From the NCBI RefSeq assembly GCF_000367345.1, contig NZ_BARE01000030.1:27697-91696 (forward strand): a stretch of 64,000 bases of DNA, given 5' to 3'. Below, piece after piece: positions 48,432 to 58,178 of the stretch. The notes beneath the pieces are model-generated. The model was not told where the DNA came from. It was given only the letters and a program-made list of their open reading frames with translations, and searched no databases. Source of the DNA: Sphingobium xenophagum NBRC 107872 (lineage in GTDB: Bacteria > Pseudomonadota > Alphaproteobacteria > Sphingomonadales > Sphingomonadaceae). Position numbers and translations under genes: made by a program. Position 1 is the stretch's first letter; every line of letters starts with the position of its first letter.

Positions 48432-48923
48432 ATGCGCCATTTCATTGCCATCGCAGCCATTGGGCTGCTCGCGGCCTGTTCGTCGGGCGACAAGGGGCCG
48501 ACCCAGCGCGACACGATCGGCCAGACGTGGAAATATGAGGCCGGGTCGGGCGGCAAGCCCAAGCTGGCCTATATCGGCAGCGCCAATGCGGTGCCGACGA
48601 TGACGGCGGCGGACACGTTCGCGGTCATGCTGGTCCAGCCGATGGACAATGGCGAAAAGTCGGTGACGGTGAAGCTGGTCGGCGCGCCGTTCCAGTGCGA
48701 CCTGTCCGATTGCGCCGTGACCGCGACGGCCGATGGCGGTCGGCCGCTGCGCTGGAAGGGGCGGATGACCGACGCCAAGGACGGGATCGAGATATTGCCG
48801 TCGCAAAACGCCTATGAGGCGATCGCCAAGGCGCAGACGGTATCGGTCAATCTGGTGACCGGGCCGAAGGATCAGAGCGCGCCTTTTGCCTTCAACGTCG
48901 CCGGGCTGGATTTGAAGGGGTGA
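48432..48923 (+). CDS. putative lipoprotein
   Basis: 163 residues with a lipoprotein signal (MRHFIAIAAIGLLAACSSG). The mature part has a central CDLSDCAVTAT motif with two cysteines four apart, a beta-rich pattern and no known domain. The start is supported by GGAG about 12 bases before. Function unknown; convergent with ggt. Confidence 0.75.
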   Translation: MRHFIAIAAIGLLAACSSGDKGPTQRDTIGQTWKYEAGSGGKPKLAYIGSANAVPTMTAADTFAVMLVQPMDNGEKSVTVKLVGAPFQCDLSDCAVTATADGGRPLRWKGRMTDAKDGIEILPSQNAYEAIAKAQTVSVNLVTGPKDQSAPFAFNVAGLDLKG

Positions 48924-48942
48924 TGCAACGACGGTTGCCTAT

Positions 48943-50643
48943 TCACTCCTGCAACGACACGCCGGGGCTGCGCGGGTCGGCGGCGCCGATCCAGTGGCCA
49001 TCGGGCGCGCGTTCGGCGGCGTTGGCTTTCAGGCCAAGGCGCGAGACGGTGACGCGGTGGCCCAGCTTCTCCAGCGGCGCCTGCATCGCTTCCAGCCCGG
49101 TGCCCTGTTCGAGCACCAGCCCGTCGCCGTTGAAGAAGACGAGGCCCATCGCGATCGAATCCTGCGCCGACATGCCCCAGTCGAAATGGGCGATCAGCGC
49201 CTTGGCCACCTGCATGATGATGGTCTTGCCGCCCGCCGCGCCGACGGTGAAGATGGGCGTCCCCTTGGCATCATAGACGATGGTGGGCGACATGGAGGAA
49301 AGGGGCCGCTTGCCCGGCCCCACGGCGTTGGCGACCGGCGCGCCGTCTTTTTCCGGCGTGAAGCTGAAATCGGTCAGTTCATTGTTGAGGATGACGCCAT
49401 TGGCGACCAGCTGGCTGCCGAAAAAGCTTTCGATGGTGGATGTCCAGGCGGCGATGTCGCCATTGCGGTCGACCGCGACGAAATGGCTGGTGCCGCTTTC
49501 GGGCTGGGGCAGCGACGCGGTGCGCGGCTGCGCGCCGGGCGGGGTGCCGGGCTGATAGTCATTGAGCGCCTTGTTGAGGCGGATGCGGGCGGAGCGTTGC
49601 TTGAGATAGGTCGGGTCGATCAGGCCGCTGATCGGCACGGCGACGAAATCGGGATCGCCAAGCCATGTGCCGCGATCGGCATAGGCCAGTTGCATCGCTT
49701 CGCCGATGACGTGCCAGGAGCGCGGATCATCCTTGCCCCAAGCGCTAAGCGGAAAGCGCTCCACCATGCCCAATATCTGGAGCACGGTTATGCCGCCGCC
49801 CGATGCCGGGCCCATGCCGCACACGGTATAGACGCGATATGTCCCGCAGACCGGCTTTCGCGGCTTGGCCTGATAGGCGGCGATGTCCGCTTCGGTCATC
49901 GGCACCGGGTTTTTCGGCGCGTTGGTGACCGCCTGCGCCATCAGCCGGGCATTTTCGCCGGTGTAGAAGGCGTCCGGCCCCTCCGCCGCGATCCGTTTGA
50001 ACAGTGCGGCGAGCGGCGGATTTTTGAGGATCGTGCCCATCGGCGCGGGCTTGCCGTCGATCCAGAAATATTTCTGGATTTCGGGGAAGTCGGCCCAGAC
50101 CCCCGCCACCGCCTTCATCGCCGTGTCGAGCCGCTGGCGTACCTCAAATCCGTCCTCCGCCGCGCGGATCGCGGGCTGGAACAGGTCGGCCCAGGGCAGC
50201 TTGCCCCATTTCCTGTGGGCGTCCCACGCCAGGCGCAGATTGCCCGGCACGCCGACCGAATAGCCACCGGGCCAGGCGTTGCGGAAGGACAGCGGCTTGC
50301 CATCGGCGCCCATGAAGCGATCGGGCCGGGCGGCGGCGGGCGCGGTTTCGCGACCGTCGATCGATTCCAGCACACCGCTCTGCCCGTCATGATGCATCAG
50401 GAAACCGCCGCCGCCGATGCCGCTATTATGCGGTTCGACGACATTGAGCGTCAGCATCATCGCGATGGCCGCGTCCGTCGCGCTGCCGCCCTTGCGCAAT
50501 ATCTCCTGCCCGGCGGCAGCGGCGCGCGGATCGGCGGCGGAGACGGTGGCGTTGGTCGATACCGGCTCGCGCGCCATGGCGGGCAACGGCAGGGTGGCGA
50601 TAAGGGCGATAGGGGCCAGCAGGCCGAGCGGGCGGAATCTCAT
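48943..50643 (-). CDS. ggt: gamma-glutamyltransferase
   Basis: 566 residues with signal peptide (LLAPIALIATLPLPAMA). The precursor self-cleaves at the catalytic threonine of SGTSHFVAVDRNGD near residue 393, giving large and small subunits. SIDGRETAPAAA and NSGIGGGGFLMHH are the large-subunit substrate region. GGT moves gamma-glutamyl groups of glutathione to water or amino acids in the periplasm, and complements gshA in this window in concept. ATG 50643 used. Confidence 0.95.
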   Translation of the reverse strand: MRFRPLGLLAPIALIATLPLPAMAREPVSTNATVSAADPRAAAAGQEILRKGGSATDAAIAMMLTLNVVEPHNSGIGGGGFLMHHDGQSGVLESIDGRETAPAAARPDRFMGADGKPLSFRNAWPGGYSVGVPGNLRLAWDAHRKWGKLPWADLFQPAIRAAEDGFEVRQRLDTAMKAVAGVWADFPEIQKYFWIDGKPAPMGTILKNPPLAALFKRIAAEGPDAFYTGENARLMAQAVTNAPKNPVPMTEADIAAYQAKPRKPVCGTYRVYTVCGMGPASGGGITVLQILGMVERFPLSAWGKDDPRSWHVIGEAMQLAYADRGTWLGDPDFVAVPISGLIDPTYLKQRSARIRLNKALNDYQPGTPPGAQPRTASLPQPESGTSHFVAVDRNGDIAAWTSTIESFFGSQLVANGVILNNELTDFSFTPEKDGAPVANAVGPGKRPLSSMSPTIVYDAKGTPIFTVGAAGGKTIIMQVAKALIAHFDWGMSAQDSIAMGLVFFNGDGLVLEQGTGLEAMQAPLEKLGHRVTVSRLGLKANAAERAPDGHWIGAADPRSPGVSLQE

Positions 50644-50727
50644 GCCCGCTACCCTACGCATTGCGTTGCCTGCCGCAACCCTTTGACGATGCCAATAGCG
50701 GGCAGGCGGACTGCGCTTCATGACAAT

Positions 50728-50803
50728 CCTGCCCTTGCAGGGGAGGTGATGGCCCTCCATCATTCGCTTCGCGAACGGTCCCCACCCCCTTGCGGGGGAG
50801 GAT
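50728..50803. repeat. palindromic repeat cluster
   Basis: Three small stem-loops in succession: CCTGC-CCTT-GCAGG (50728-50741), TTCGC-TTC-GCGAA (50763-50775), and CCCCC-TTGC-GGGGG (50785-50798), flanked by GGGGAGG/GGAGGA. It lies between ggt and ppa. This style of composite palindrome is frequent in intergenic DNA of sphingomonads. Confidence 0.6.
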
Positions 50804-50824
50804 TTTACGGGACTGCATTGCCAC

Positions 50825-50860
50825 AAAAAAGGCCGCGCAGTTTGCACCGCGCGGCCTTTT
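50825..50860 (-). terminator. ppa terminator
   Basis: Stem AAAAGGCCGCGC (50827-50838) with GCGCGGCCTTTT (50849-50860), ten-base loop, followed on the minus strand by more T residues. Sits just past the ppa stop codon. Confidence 0.92.
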
Positions 50861-50885
50861 CGATTCGATCGGACAAGCGGACGTT

Positions 50886-51425
50886 TCAGTCCTTCTTGGT
50901 CGCCTGATAGCGGGCAATGGCTTCCAGCGTGATCTGCCGGGCATCCTCAGCGCCGCCCCAGGTGCCGATCCGCACCCATTTGGTCTTTTCCAAGTCCTTG
51001 TAATGGGTGAAGAAATGTTCGATCTGTTCCATCACGATGCCGGGCAGGTCATCCTTTTCGCCCACGTCGGCATAATAAGGGAAGGTCTTGTTGTCCGGCA
51101 CGCAGACCAGCTTTTCGTCGCCGCCCGCTTCATCTTCCAGGTTCAGCACCGCGATCGGGCGTGCGCGGACGACCGAACCGGGGACGAAGGGCGAACGCGC
51201 GATGACGAGTGCGTCCAGCGGATCGCCATCGGGCGACAGCGTGTGCGGCACGAAGCCGTAATTGGCCGGATAGCGCATCGGCGTGTGCAGGATGCGATCC
51301 ACGAACAGCGCGCCCGACGCCTTGTCGAACTCATATTTCACCGGTTCGCCGCCGACCGGAACTTCGATGATGACATTCAGGCTGTTGGGCGGATCATCGC
51401 CAACCGGAATCAGTTCGATATTCAT
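50886..51425 (-). CDS. ppa: inorganic pyrophosphatase
   Basis: 179 residues, family I. Metal-binding and catalytic residues lie in DGDPLDALV and in GEKDDLPG; FDKASGALFVDR, MRYPANYGFVPHT follow the family. Hydrolyses PPi, pulling biosynthesis forward. Upstream is the M61 peptidase gene, 35 bases away and in the same direction. Confidence 0.97.
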   Translation of the reverse strand: MNIELIPVGDDPPNSLNVIIEVPVGGEPVKYEFDKASGALFVDRILHTPMRYPANYGFVPHTLSPDGDPLDALVIARSPFVPGSVVRARPIAVLNLEDEAGGDEKLVCVPDNKTFPYYADVGEKDDLPGIVMEQIEHFFTHYKDLEKTKWVRIGTWGGAEDARQITLEAIARYQATKKD

Positions 51426-51460
51426 GGATACGCCTTTTGTTACACTTGGCTTCGGGGTGT

Positions 51461-53392
51461 TTATGTTTTCGGTTTGAGCAGCTTGTCGAGGCTGCCCTCA
51501 CCCTCTCCTGTCTTTTCGAGGCGCGGATAGCGCAGCCCGCCCGAATAATCGAGTGACAAAGTGCGGTAATATTTGTCCTTCTTTAGGATGATCTGGAACG
51601 GCGCCTTGGCCTTGATCGCCGCCTTGAACACATCGCCCGAATATTCATCGCCATTGACTGCCACGATCTTGGCACCGACCAGCAGGCCCGCCTTGAATGC
51701 CGGGCTGTCCCAGATGACGCTGCTGATTTCGCCGTCATTCTTGACGATCAGGCCGATGCCATAGCTTTGGTCGACAATCTTGTTCGCGCCTTCGGCCGCT
51801 TTGGTAATGGCATTGGGGGTGTCGCCATAGACCAGCTTATATCCGCCCATGGTAAAGCCGCCCTTGGGCGTTTCGCGCGTCGGACTGTCGACATAGGTCT
51901 GGAAGAAACCGGCCCAGTCATAGGGCGCGATGCCGTTCAGCGTGTTGATGACATCCTGCCGGTTATAGACAAGTTCGCCCCAGTCGCCCGGCTTCACGCC
52001 GAAAAAGGCCTTGGCGAATTCGTCCAGCCCCTTGGCGCCCCTGGTCTGCTTGCGGATGATCGCGTCGGCCTCCAACCAGATCATCAGCCCTTCATTATAA
52101 TAGTCCTCCGACCGCTGCCAGCTGACCCAGCCCTTGGGCCGGCGGGCGGAAATGATGGGATCATGCGTCGTATCCTCCATCGGCCGCCATTGCCGACCGA
52201 CCGTGGTGTCCAGCTTGGCCGCGATCTGGGCATAGGCGTCGAGCGTTTCCTGCTTGGTGAACAGGCCCGACCGCGCGCCCAGCACATAGCCCCAGAATTG
52301 CGTCTGCCCTTCATAGACCCACAGCAGATTGTCCTGCATCGGCGTGCGGAAATCGGGGGTCCATAGCAGGTCGGGGCGGCGGAACTTGCCGTCCCAGCTA
52401 TGGGTGAATTCATGGGGCAGCAGGTTGCGGTCCAGCAACGCCTCGCCATCGCTCCATTTCTTGAAATAGCCCGGCTCGACCTGGTTTTCCGAGCTGCGAT
52501 GATGCTCCAGGCCAATGCCGCCCATTTCGTCGGTGATGGCCAGCAGGAAATCATAATGGTCGAAATGATAGCTGCCAAACAGCGCGCCCGCTTCGTCCAC
52601 CAGGCGTTTGTGCTTGGCGATCTGCTCCGGGGTGTAGACCAGTTCATCGGCATCATCGGCCACGATGTTGAGCGTGACATTGTTGCCCAGATCCACCGCC
52701 TTGAAATGCTCGCCGGCAAAGACGGGCGAATCCTGCAACGCTTCATAGTCGATCACGTCATAGGCGACGGTATCGCCGGTCCGCTTGCCCCGCAGCGCGG
52801 TCGCGGCCTGCCAGCCGGCGGGATAGGTGACGGTCGCCTGCACCGGAATCTGGCGGGTATAATAGCCCGCCGGGTAGAGCGAGACCGCTTCCCACTGGAT
52901 GTTCTGCATCTTGGGCGTCACGACGACGCGGCCCTGATTGCCCGCGGTCGCGGACAGGAACTGGAACTGGGCGACGACCTGTTTCGTCCCCTGCGGCACG
53001 TCGATGACGAAGCCGTAGACGTTCAGCGGATCGCGCTTCCAGCTCAGCGGCTTGCCATCGGCGGTGAAGGTCAGGCCGTTCAGCTTTTCCAGCTGGCCGC
53101 GCGGGGCATGATTGCCCGGCAACCATTCGGGCATCAGCAGCGTCATCGGCCCACTGGTCGCGACCGGGATCGTTTCCTTCACGCGGAAGATGCGCTGGGT
53201 CGTGTCGCTGGCGTCGACCTCCAGCCTGATGGTGCCACCGGGATAGGGAATGTCCTTTGGCGCGGGGGTTGCGTCGTCGACCGGCAGGGCGGTGGGTTTG
53301 GACCGGATCGCTTCCTGGGCGGCTAGCGGGCTGGCGATGGCCAGGGAAATGCCCGTTGTCAGGCAAAGGGCGGCAGCAAGGCTGCGGATCAT
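51461..53392 (-). CDS. M61 family metallopeptidase (glycyl aminopeptidase type) with PDZ domain
   Basis: 643 residues with signal peptide. The N-terminal beta domain is followed by the peptidase domain with zinc motif [14 protein letters not shown] and, downstream, [14 protein letters not shown] carrying the third ligand. The C-terminal PDZ domain ([41 protein letters not shown]) may help bind substrates. Probably periplasmic. Members cut peptides starting with Gly or Ala. Confidence 0.93.
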   Translation of the reverse strand: MIRSLAAALCLTTGISLAIASPLAAQEAIRSKPTALPVDDATPAPKDIPYPGGTIRLEVDASDTTQRIFRVKETIPVATSGPMTLLMPEWLPGNHAPRGQLEKLNGLTFTADGKPLSWKRDPLNVYGFVIDVPQGTKQVVAQFQFLSATAGNQGRVVVTPKMQNIQWEAVSLYPAGYYTRQIPVQATVTYPAGWQAATALRGKRTGDTVAYDVIDYEALQDSPVFAGEHFKAVDLGNNVTLNIVADDADELVYTPEQIAKHKRLVDEAGALFGSYHFDHYDFLLAITDEMGGIGLEHHRSSENQVEPGYFKKWSDGEALLDRNLLPHEFTHSWDGKFRRPDLLWTPDFRTPMQDNLLWVYEGQTQFWGYVLGARSGLFTKQETLDAYAQIAAKLDTTVGRQWRPMEDTTHDPIISARRPKGWVSWQRSEDYYNEGLMIWLEADAIIRKQTRGAKGLDEFAKAFFGVKPGDWGELVYNRQDVINTLNGIAPYDWAGFFQTYVDSPTRETPKGGFTMGGYKLVYGDTPNAITKAAEGANKIVDQSYGIGLIVKNDGEISSVIWDSPAFKAGLLVGAKIVAVNGDEYSGDVFKAAIKAKAPFQIILKKDKYYRTLSLDYSGGLRYPRLEKTGEGEGSLDKLLKPKT

Positions 53393-53530
53393 GAACGTCT
53401 CCGAAAATACAGGCTGGGCCGGACGGCCCTCATGCCGTCACAATGGCCTTGTCTCTTGGCCTCGTCCACCCCTTGCGCTGACCCAAATATTCATTTCACC
53501 CGGCCTGAAATGAAGCTAAAGGCCCGGCAT

Positions 53531-54862
53531 ATGGCGAAAATCGAAACCCCGCGCCCGGTTCGCGGCACGCAAGACATGTTGGGCGGCACAGCAGAAGCGT
53601 TTGCGGAACGCTTTGCGCATGTGGTCGCGACCTTTGACCGGGTGCGCAAACTTTACGGCTTTCAGCGGGTAGAGGTGCCGGTATTCGAATCCACCGCCGT
53701 TTTCGCCCGGTCGCTGGGCGAATCCACCGACGTCGTGTCGAAGGAAATGTACACGTTCGAGGATCGCGGCGGCGATTCCATCACGCTGCGCCCGGAATTT
53801 ACCGCCGGGATCAGCCGCGCCTATATTACCGAGGGCTGGCAGCAATATGCGCCGCTCAAGGTGGCGACGCATGGCCCGCTGTTCCGCTACGAACGGCCGC
53901 AAAAGGGCCGCTTCCGCCAGTTTCACCAGCTCGACGCCGAAATCATCGGCGCGGCCGAGCCGGGCGCGGACGTCGAATTGCTGGTGTTCGCGGACCAGTT
54001 GCTCAAGGAACTGGGCATTGACGACGGCGTGACGCTGACGCTCAACACGCTGGGCGACGCGGCCAGCCGGGAAGCCTGGCGCGCCGCGCTGATCGCGCAT
54101 TTCGAGGCGCATCGCGGGGACTTGTCGGAGGATAGCGTCGATCGGCTGGCGAAGAACCCCTTGCGCATCCTCGACAGCAAAGACCCGCGCGACCGCCCCG
54201 TCGCCGACAGCGCGCCCGACATCGACGCCTATCTGACCGACGAGGCGCGCAGCTTTTTCGAGAAGGTGACGAGCGGCCTGGATGCGGCGGGCGTCGCATG
54301 GGAACGCAATGCCCGGCTGGTCCGCGGCCTCGACTATTATCGCCATACCGCGTTCGAGTTTGTCACCGACCGGCTGGGCGCGCAAGGCACGGTGCTGGGC
54401 GGCGGACGCTATGACGGGCTGATCGAGAATCTGGGTGGCCCCGCGACGCCTGCGGTCGGCTGGGCCGCGGGGATCGAGCGGCTGGCGATGCTGGTGGATG
54501 CGCCGGAGGTGGAGCCTGCGGAGATCGCAATTGTACCGAGAGGCGACAATGCCCTTAATCTCTCTATCGAGATTTTGGCGTTGTTGCGGCAAGAAGAAAT
54601 CAGAGCTGAAATGGCCTATAGTGGATCGGCTAAAAAGCGGTTTGAAAAGGCGAAAAAGGCTGGAACTTACCGGTTGCTTGATATTGAAGTTGGACCAGAG
54701 GGTATCGGCTCCCTTCTTATTCGTGACATAAACGCTAGGTCGCCGGAAAATCCCGTCTCAGCTGTTAGAAAGCGTATCAAAGCAGCGCTTGGTCGGCGCT
54801 TTGAATTTGTTGATGCTGAAGAAGAGTTCCCCCGTCCGATTGTGTTGACCGGTCGTATCTAA
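53531..54862 (+). CDS. hisS: histidine--tRNA ligase (C-terminal domain of foreign composition)
   Basis: 443 residues. Class II core: [42 protein letters not shown] (motif 1-2), [35 protein letters not shown], and the His-specific [25 protein letters not shown] and GIERLAML close motif 3. The anticodon-binding domain (residues ~333-443) matches the family only loosely and is encoded by DNA about 48% GC from 54541 to 54840 by my count, far below the rest. It ends [16 protein letters not shown] 53531. Stop overlaps prfA start as TAATG. Confidence 0.95.
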   Translation: MAKIETPRPVRGTQDMLGGTAEAFAERFAHVVATFDRVRKLYGFQRVEVPVFESTAVFARSLGESTDVVSKEMYTFEDRGGDSITLRPEFTAGISRAYITEGWQQYAPLKVATHGPLFRYERPQKGRFRQFHQLDAEIIGAAEPGADVELLVFADQLLKELGIDDGVTLTLNTLGDAASREAWRAALIAHFEAHRGDLSEDSVDRLAKNPLRILDSKDPRDRPVADSAPDIDAYLTDEARSFFEKVTSGLDAAGVAWERNARLVRGLDYYRHTAFEFVTDRLGAQGTVLGGGRYDGLIENLGGPATPAVGWAAGIERLAMLVDAPEVEPAEIAIVPRGDNALNLSIEILALLRQEEIRAEMAYSGSAKKRFEKAKKAGTYRLLDIEVGPEGIGSLLIRDINARSPENPVSAVRKRIKAALGRRFEFVDAEEEFPRPIVLTGRI

Positions 54863-55953
54863 TGCACATTTCCGCCGAACGCATTGCGCAGATCGAGGCG
54901 CGCCGGGATGAGGTGCAGGCGTCGATGACGCGGGCCGATCTGCCCGCCGATGCGTTTGTGCGCCTGTCCAAGGAATATGCCGAGATCGAGCCGGTGGCCC
55001 GCGCCGCGCATGAAGTGCGGCGTTTGCGGCAGGAACTGGCCGCGCTCGATTATATGACGGGGGGCGCGGATGCGGACGCGGACCCGCTGATGCGCGAAAT
55101 GGCGCAGGAGGAGATGCAGATCCTCAAAAGCCAGTTGCCCGCCGCCGAACGGGCGCTGGCGCTGCAATTGCTGCCCCGCGATTCGGCCGATGCGCGCCCG
55201 GCCATGCTGGAAATCCGCGCCGGGACTGGTGGGGACGAGGCGGCCCTGTTCGCAGGCGACCTGTTCCGCATGTATCAGCGCTATGCCGATTCGGTCGGCT
55301 GGAAGATGGAGCTGATGTCCGCCAACCCCTCCGAAGCGGGCGGGTATAAGGAAGTCGTCGCGTCCGTCACCGGCACCGGCGTGTTTGCGAAACTGAAGTT
55401 TGAAAGCGGCGTCCACCGCGTCCAGCGCGTGCCCGTCACCGAAAGCGGCGGGCGCATCCACACATCGGCGGCGACCGTCGCGGTGCTGCCGGAGCCGGAG
55501 GAGGTCGACGTCCAGATCGCCGACAGCGACCTGAAGATCGACATATATCGGGCGTCGGGCGCTGGCGGGCAGCATGTCAACACCACCGATTCGGCGGTCC
55601 GCATCACCCATTTGCCCAGCGGTCTGGTCGTGATCCAGCAGGACGAACGGTCCCAGCACAAGAACAAGGCCAAGGCGATGCAGGTGCTGCGCGCGCGCCT
55701 CTATGAAGCCGAACGCGAACGCACCCAGAGCGAGCAGGCCGGGGCGCGCAAGGCGATGGTGGGATCGGGCGACCGTTCTGAACGCATCCGCACCTATAAT
55801 TTCCCGCAAGGGCGCGTCACCGACCATCGCATCAACCTGACGCTGCATCGCCTGCCGGAAATATTGGAAGGGCCGGGGCTGGCCGAAGTGATCGACGCGC
55901 TGATTGCGGAGGATGAAGCCGCCCGGCTGGCGCAACTGGACGGGATCGGTTGA
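54862..55953 (+). CDS. prfA: peptide chain release factor 1
   Basis: 363 residues. RF1 reads UAA and UAG. The codon-recognition tripeptide lies in [19 protein letters not shown] (P-V-T), and the catalytic GGQ loop is [22 protein letters not shown]-terminal helices ([14 protein letters not shown]) and C-terminal [19 protein letters not shown] are typical. Between hisS and prmC, whose product methylates the GGQ glutamine. Confidence 0.97.
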   Translation: MHISAERIAQIEARRDEVQASMTRADLPADAFVRLSKEYAEIEPVARAAHEVRRLRQELAALDYMTGGADADADPLMREMAQEEMQILKSQLPAAERALALQLLPRDSADARPAMLEIRAGTGGDEAALFAGDLFRMYQRYADSVGWKMELMSANPSEAGGYKEVVASVTGTGVFAKLKFESGVHRVQRVPVTESGGRIHTSAATVAVLPEPEEVDVQIADSDLKIDIYRASGAGGQHVNTTDSAVRITHLPSGLVVIQQDERSQHKNKAKAMQVLRARLYEAERERTQSEQAGARKAMVGSGDRSERIRTYNFPQGRVTDHRINLTLHRLPEILEGPGLAEVIDALIAEDEAARLAQLDGIG

Positions 55954-55976
55954 GCGGCATCGCAGGGGACGGGGGC

Positions 55977-56819
55977 ATGGCCGACGCCCTGCGCGCCGCC
56001 ACTGCCCGGATCAGCGCCGCCAGCGACACGCCGCGCCTGGACGCGGAACTGTTGATGGCCCATGCGCTGGGGCTTTCCCGCAACGCGTTGCTGCTGCGTC
56101 AGCGCGACCTGCGCGTCCCGCCCGGCTTTGCGGCGCTGACGGATCGCCGCGTCGCGGGGGAGCCGGTCGCCTATATTACGGGCTTTCGCGATTTCTGGAC
56201 GATCAGCCTGGCCGTCACCCCCGACGTCCTTATCCCGCGCCCGGACAGTGAAACGCTGATCGAGGCGGCGGTCGCCCATTTCACGGCGCGCGGGCCGCGA
56301 TCCATCCTCGACCTTGGCACAGGCTCCGGCGCGTTGCTGCTGGCGGCGCTGAGCGAATGGCCCGATGCTCACGGGCTGGGCGTCGACGCTTCGCCCGGCG
56401 CGTTGGCGGTCGCGCAAGGCAATGCGGAACGGCTGGGGCTGGCGGGCCGCGCGACCTTCCGCCCCGGCGACTGGGCGCAGGGCATTGACGGGCGGTTCGA
56501 CCTGATCCTGATCAACCCGCCCTATATCGCGCGCAGCGTCGCGCTGGCAGGCGATGTGCTGCATGAGCCGGACAGCGCGCTGTTCGCGGGGGTTGAGGGG
56601 CTGGACGATTATCGCCGGATCGTGCCCGACCTGCCCCGCCTGATCGCGCCGGATGGCATGGCCGCGATCGAGATCGGCTATGATCAGAAGGATGCGGTTT
56701 CCGCGCTGCTGGGCGATGCGGGGCTGGCCGTCCGGGCGCTGCAAGACCTTGCCGGGCATGATCGTTGTCTGGTCGCAACCATGTCCAAAGGGACAGGCGC
56801 AATGCAATTAACGCCGTGA
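55977..56819 (+). CDS. prmC: peptide chain release factor N5-glutamine methyltransferase
   Basis: 280 residues. Methylates the GGQ glutamine of release factors. SAM-binding ILDLGTGSGALLLAAL and the catalytic NPPY in LILINPPYIARS are present, with an N-terminal helical domain and GEPVAYITGFRDFWTISLAVTPDVLIPRPDSE. AGGGG (55964-55968) supports ATG 55977; a TTG at 55950 overlapping the prfA stop is an alternative. Conserved prfA-prmC order. Confidence 0.95.
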   Translation: MADALRAATARISAASDTPRLDAELLMAHALGLSRNALLLRQRDLRVPPGFAALTDRRVAGEPVAYITGFRDFWTISLAVTPDVLIPRPDSETLIEAAVAHFTARGPRSILDLGTGSGALLLAALSEWPDAHGLGVDASPGALAVAQGNAERLGLAGRATFRPGDWAQGIDGRFDLILINPPYIARSVALAGDVLHEPDSALFAGVEGLDDYRRIVPDLPRLIAPDGMAAIEIGYDQKDAVSALLGDAGLAVRALQDLAGHDRCLVATMSKGTGAMQLTP

Positions 56820-57110
56820 CAAGCGGAAATTGCTTGGTTTCTTCAGCGAAAGTCTCTACATCGACAGCAGGGATGGCACTATATCGTGATATGGTTAGTT
56901 TAGGCCATTGATAGAAAAAGCCATTTTCTACGCTCCTGACAGTCATGACGGCGCTGCTGCCCGGCGCCGCTGGCATCTTGAGGCACTGGCCCTTTGAACC
57001 GGCCATGCCCTGCGGAGCCGTATCCGGCCTGATGTGCGGGCCGTGCTTGGGGATGGCGACGGAACAGAGTTTTCAGCCAATATGATGACAGCGAACGCAA
57101 GGATCATGTC
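56820..57110. other. 291-base intergenic region before the DUF4167 gene
   Basis: GC-poor over the first ~130 bases, then normal. Short inverted stretches (AAGC..GCTT near 56821) but no terminator with a T tract, RNA gene or open frame with support. The AAGGA at 57099-57103 is the ribosome site of the next gene. Confidence 0.4.
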
Positions 57111-58049
57111 TTGATCAACAACCGGCAGGCCGGTCGCCGCAATCGCGGCCGGAACAATAATAACAATGGACGTCCCAATAATGGTGGCAATCGCGGCGGG
57201 GGCGATAGCGGTAACCGCATCGACAACCGCGCGCGGGGCAATGCGGCCCAGCTTCTTGAGAAATACAAGAATATGGCGCGCGATGCCCAGATGGCGGGCG
57301 ACCGGGTGAATGCGGAATATTATCTGCAATTTGCCGACCATTATTTCCGCGTCCTGGCCGACAATCGCGCCCGGCAGGAAGAGCAGCAGGCCAATCAGCC
57401 GCAGCGTCACCGCCGCCCGGACGAGAATTTCGACGAGGATGGCGACGATTTCGACGGCGTCGCCGACGGTGTCGACGAATTCCGCACCGATTCTGCCTCC
57501 TATGATCGCACCCCGCGCGAACAGCCCGACCGGGGCCAGCGGGAGTATAATGACCGCGCGCCGCGCGATCAGGATCGTGCCCCGCGCGACAATGACCGCG
57601 CCGCGCGCGATCAGGGTGATCGTCCGCAGCGCGACCAGAATCGCCGTCAGGACGAATCACGCGATAATCGCGAGGATCGCGGGCGTGACGATCGTGGGCG
57701 TGAAGATCGCGGCCCGCGCCGTGACCGTCCGCGTCGCGACCGTCCCGTCTTTGCCGAAGCGCAGCCGCAGGTCGAACAGCCCGCGCCTGCTCCTGTCGCA
57801 GCGCCGGTCGTAGAGGCTGCACCCGTCCAGCAGGCACCCGCGCCGCAGAGCGAAGAAGCGCCCCGTCCGCGCCGTGGCCGTCCGCGCAAGATCGTCGAAC
57901 CGGCAGCCGCCGAAGCGACCGAGGGTCTGGACATGGCGATCCTGCCGCCCTCGATCGCGCGGGCCGACAATGACAGCGAAGCCAGCGAGGAGGCGCCCAA
58001 GAAGCGCACCCGCCGCCCCCGCGCCACGACGACGCAGGCGGCCGAATAA
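57111..58049 (+). CDS. DUF4167 protein with charged low-complexity C-terminus
   Basis: 312 residues. N-terminus MINNRQAGRRNRGRNNNNNGRP is Asn/Arg-rich; residues 35-90 (DNRARGNAAQLLEKYKNMARDAQMAGDRVNAEYYLQFADHYFRVL) are the DUF4167 helical domain. Beyond about residue 130 it is repeats of DRAPRDxDR type, then a Pro/Ala linker and an RPRRGRPRK AT-hook-like motif. Nucleic-acid binding is an inference from the basic repeats. The start is TTG 57111 with AAGGA at seven bases; no ATG fits. Confidence 0.85.
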   Translation: MINNRQAGRRNRGRNNNNNGRPNNGGNRGGGDSGNRIDNRARGNAAQLLEKYKNMARDAQMAGDRVNAEYYLQFADHYFRVLADNRARQEEQQANQPQRHRRPDENFDEDGDDFDGVADGVDEFRTDSASYDRTPREQPDRGQREYNDRAPRDQDRAPRDNDRAARDQGDRPQRDQNRRQDESRDNREDRGRDDRGREDRGPRRDRPRRDRPVFAEAQPQVEQPAPAPVAAPVVEAAPVQQAPAPQSEEAPRPRRGRPRKIVEPAAAEATEGLDMAILPPSIARADNDSEASEEAPKKRTRRPRATTTQAAE

Positions 58050-58066
58050 GCCGCTTCGCCGCATCC

Positions 58067-58115
58067 GGCATGAAAAAGGGGACGACGCCAGGCGCGCCGT
58101 CCCCTTTTTCATGCC
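58067..58115. terminator. bidirectional terminator after the DUF4167 gene
   Basis: Perfect 17-18-base stem (58067-58084 with 58098-58115), left arm GCATGAAAAAGGGGACG, loop 13 bases. The A and T runs lie inside the stem, so either strand yields a hairpin ending in T residues. Confidence 0.9.
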
Positions 58116-58178
58116 CGCTTCCCAAGTCGGGCGGCTTGCGGCACAAGGCGACGACATTGTTGGGAGAGACTTGGCCCC

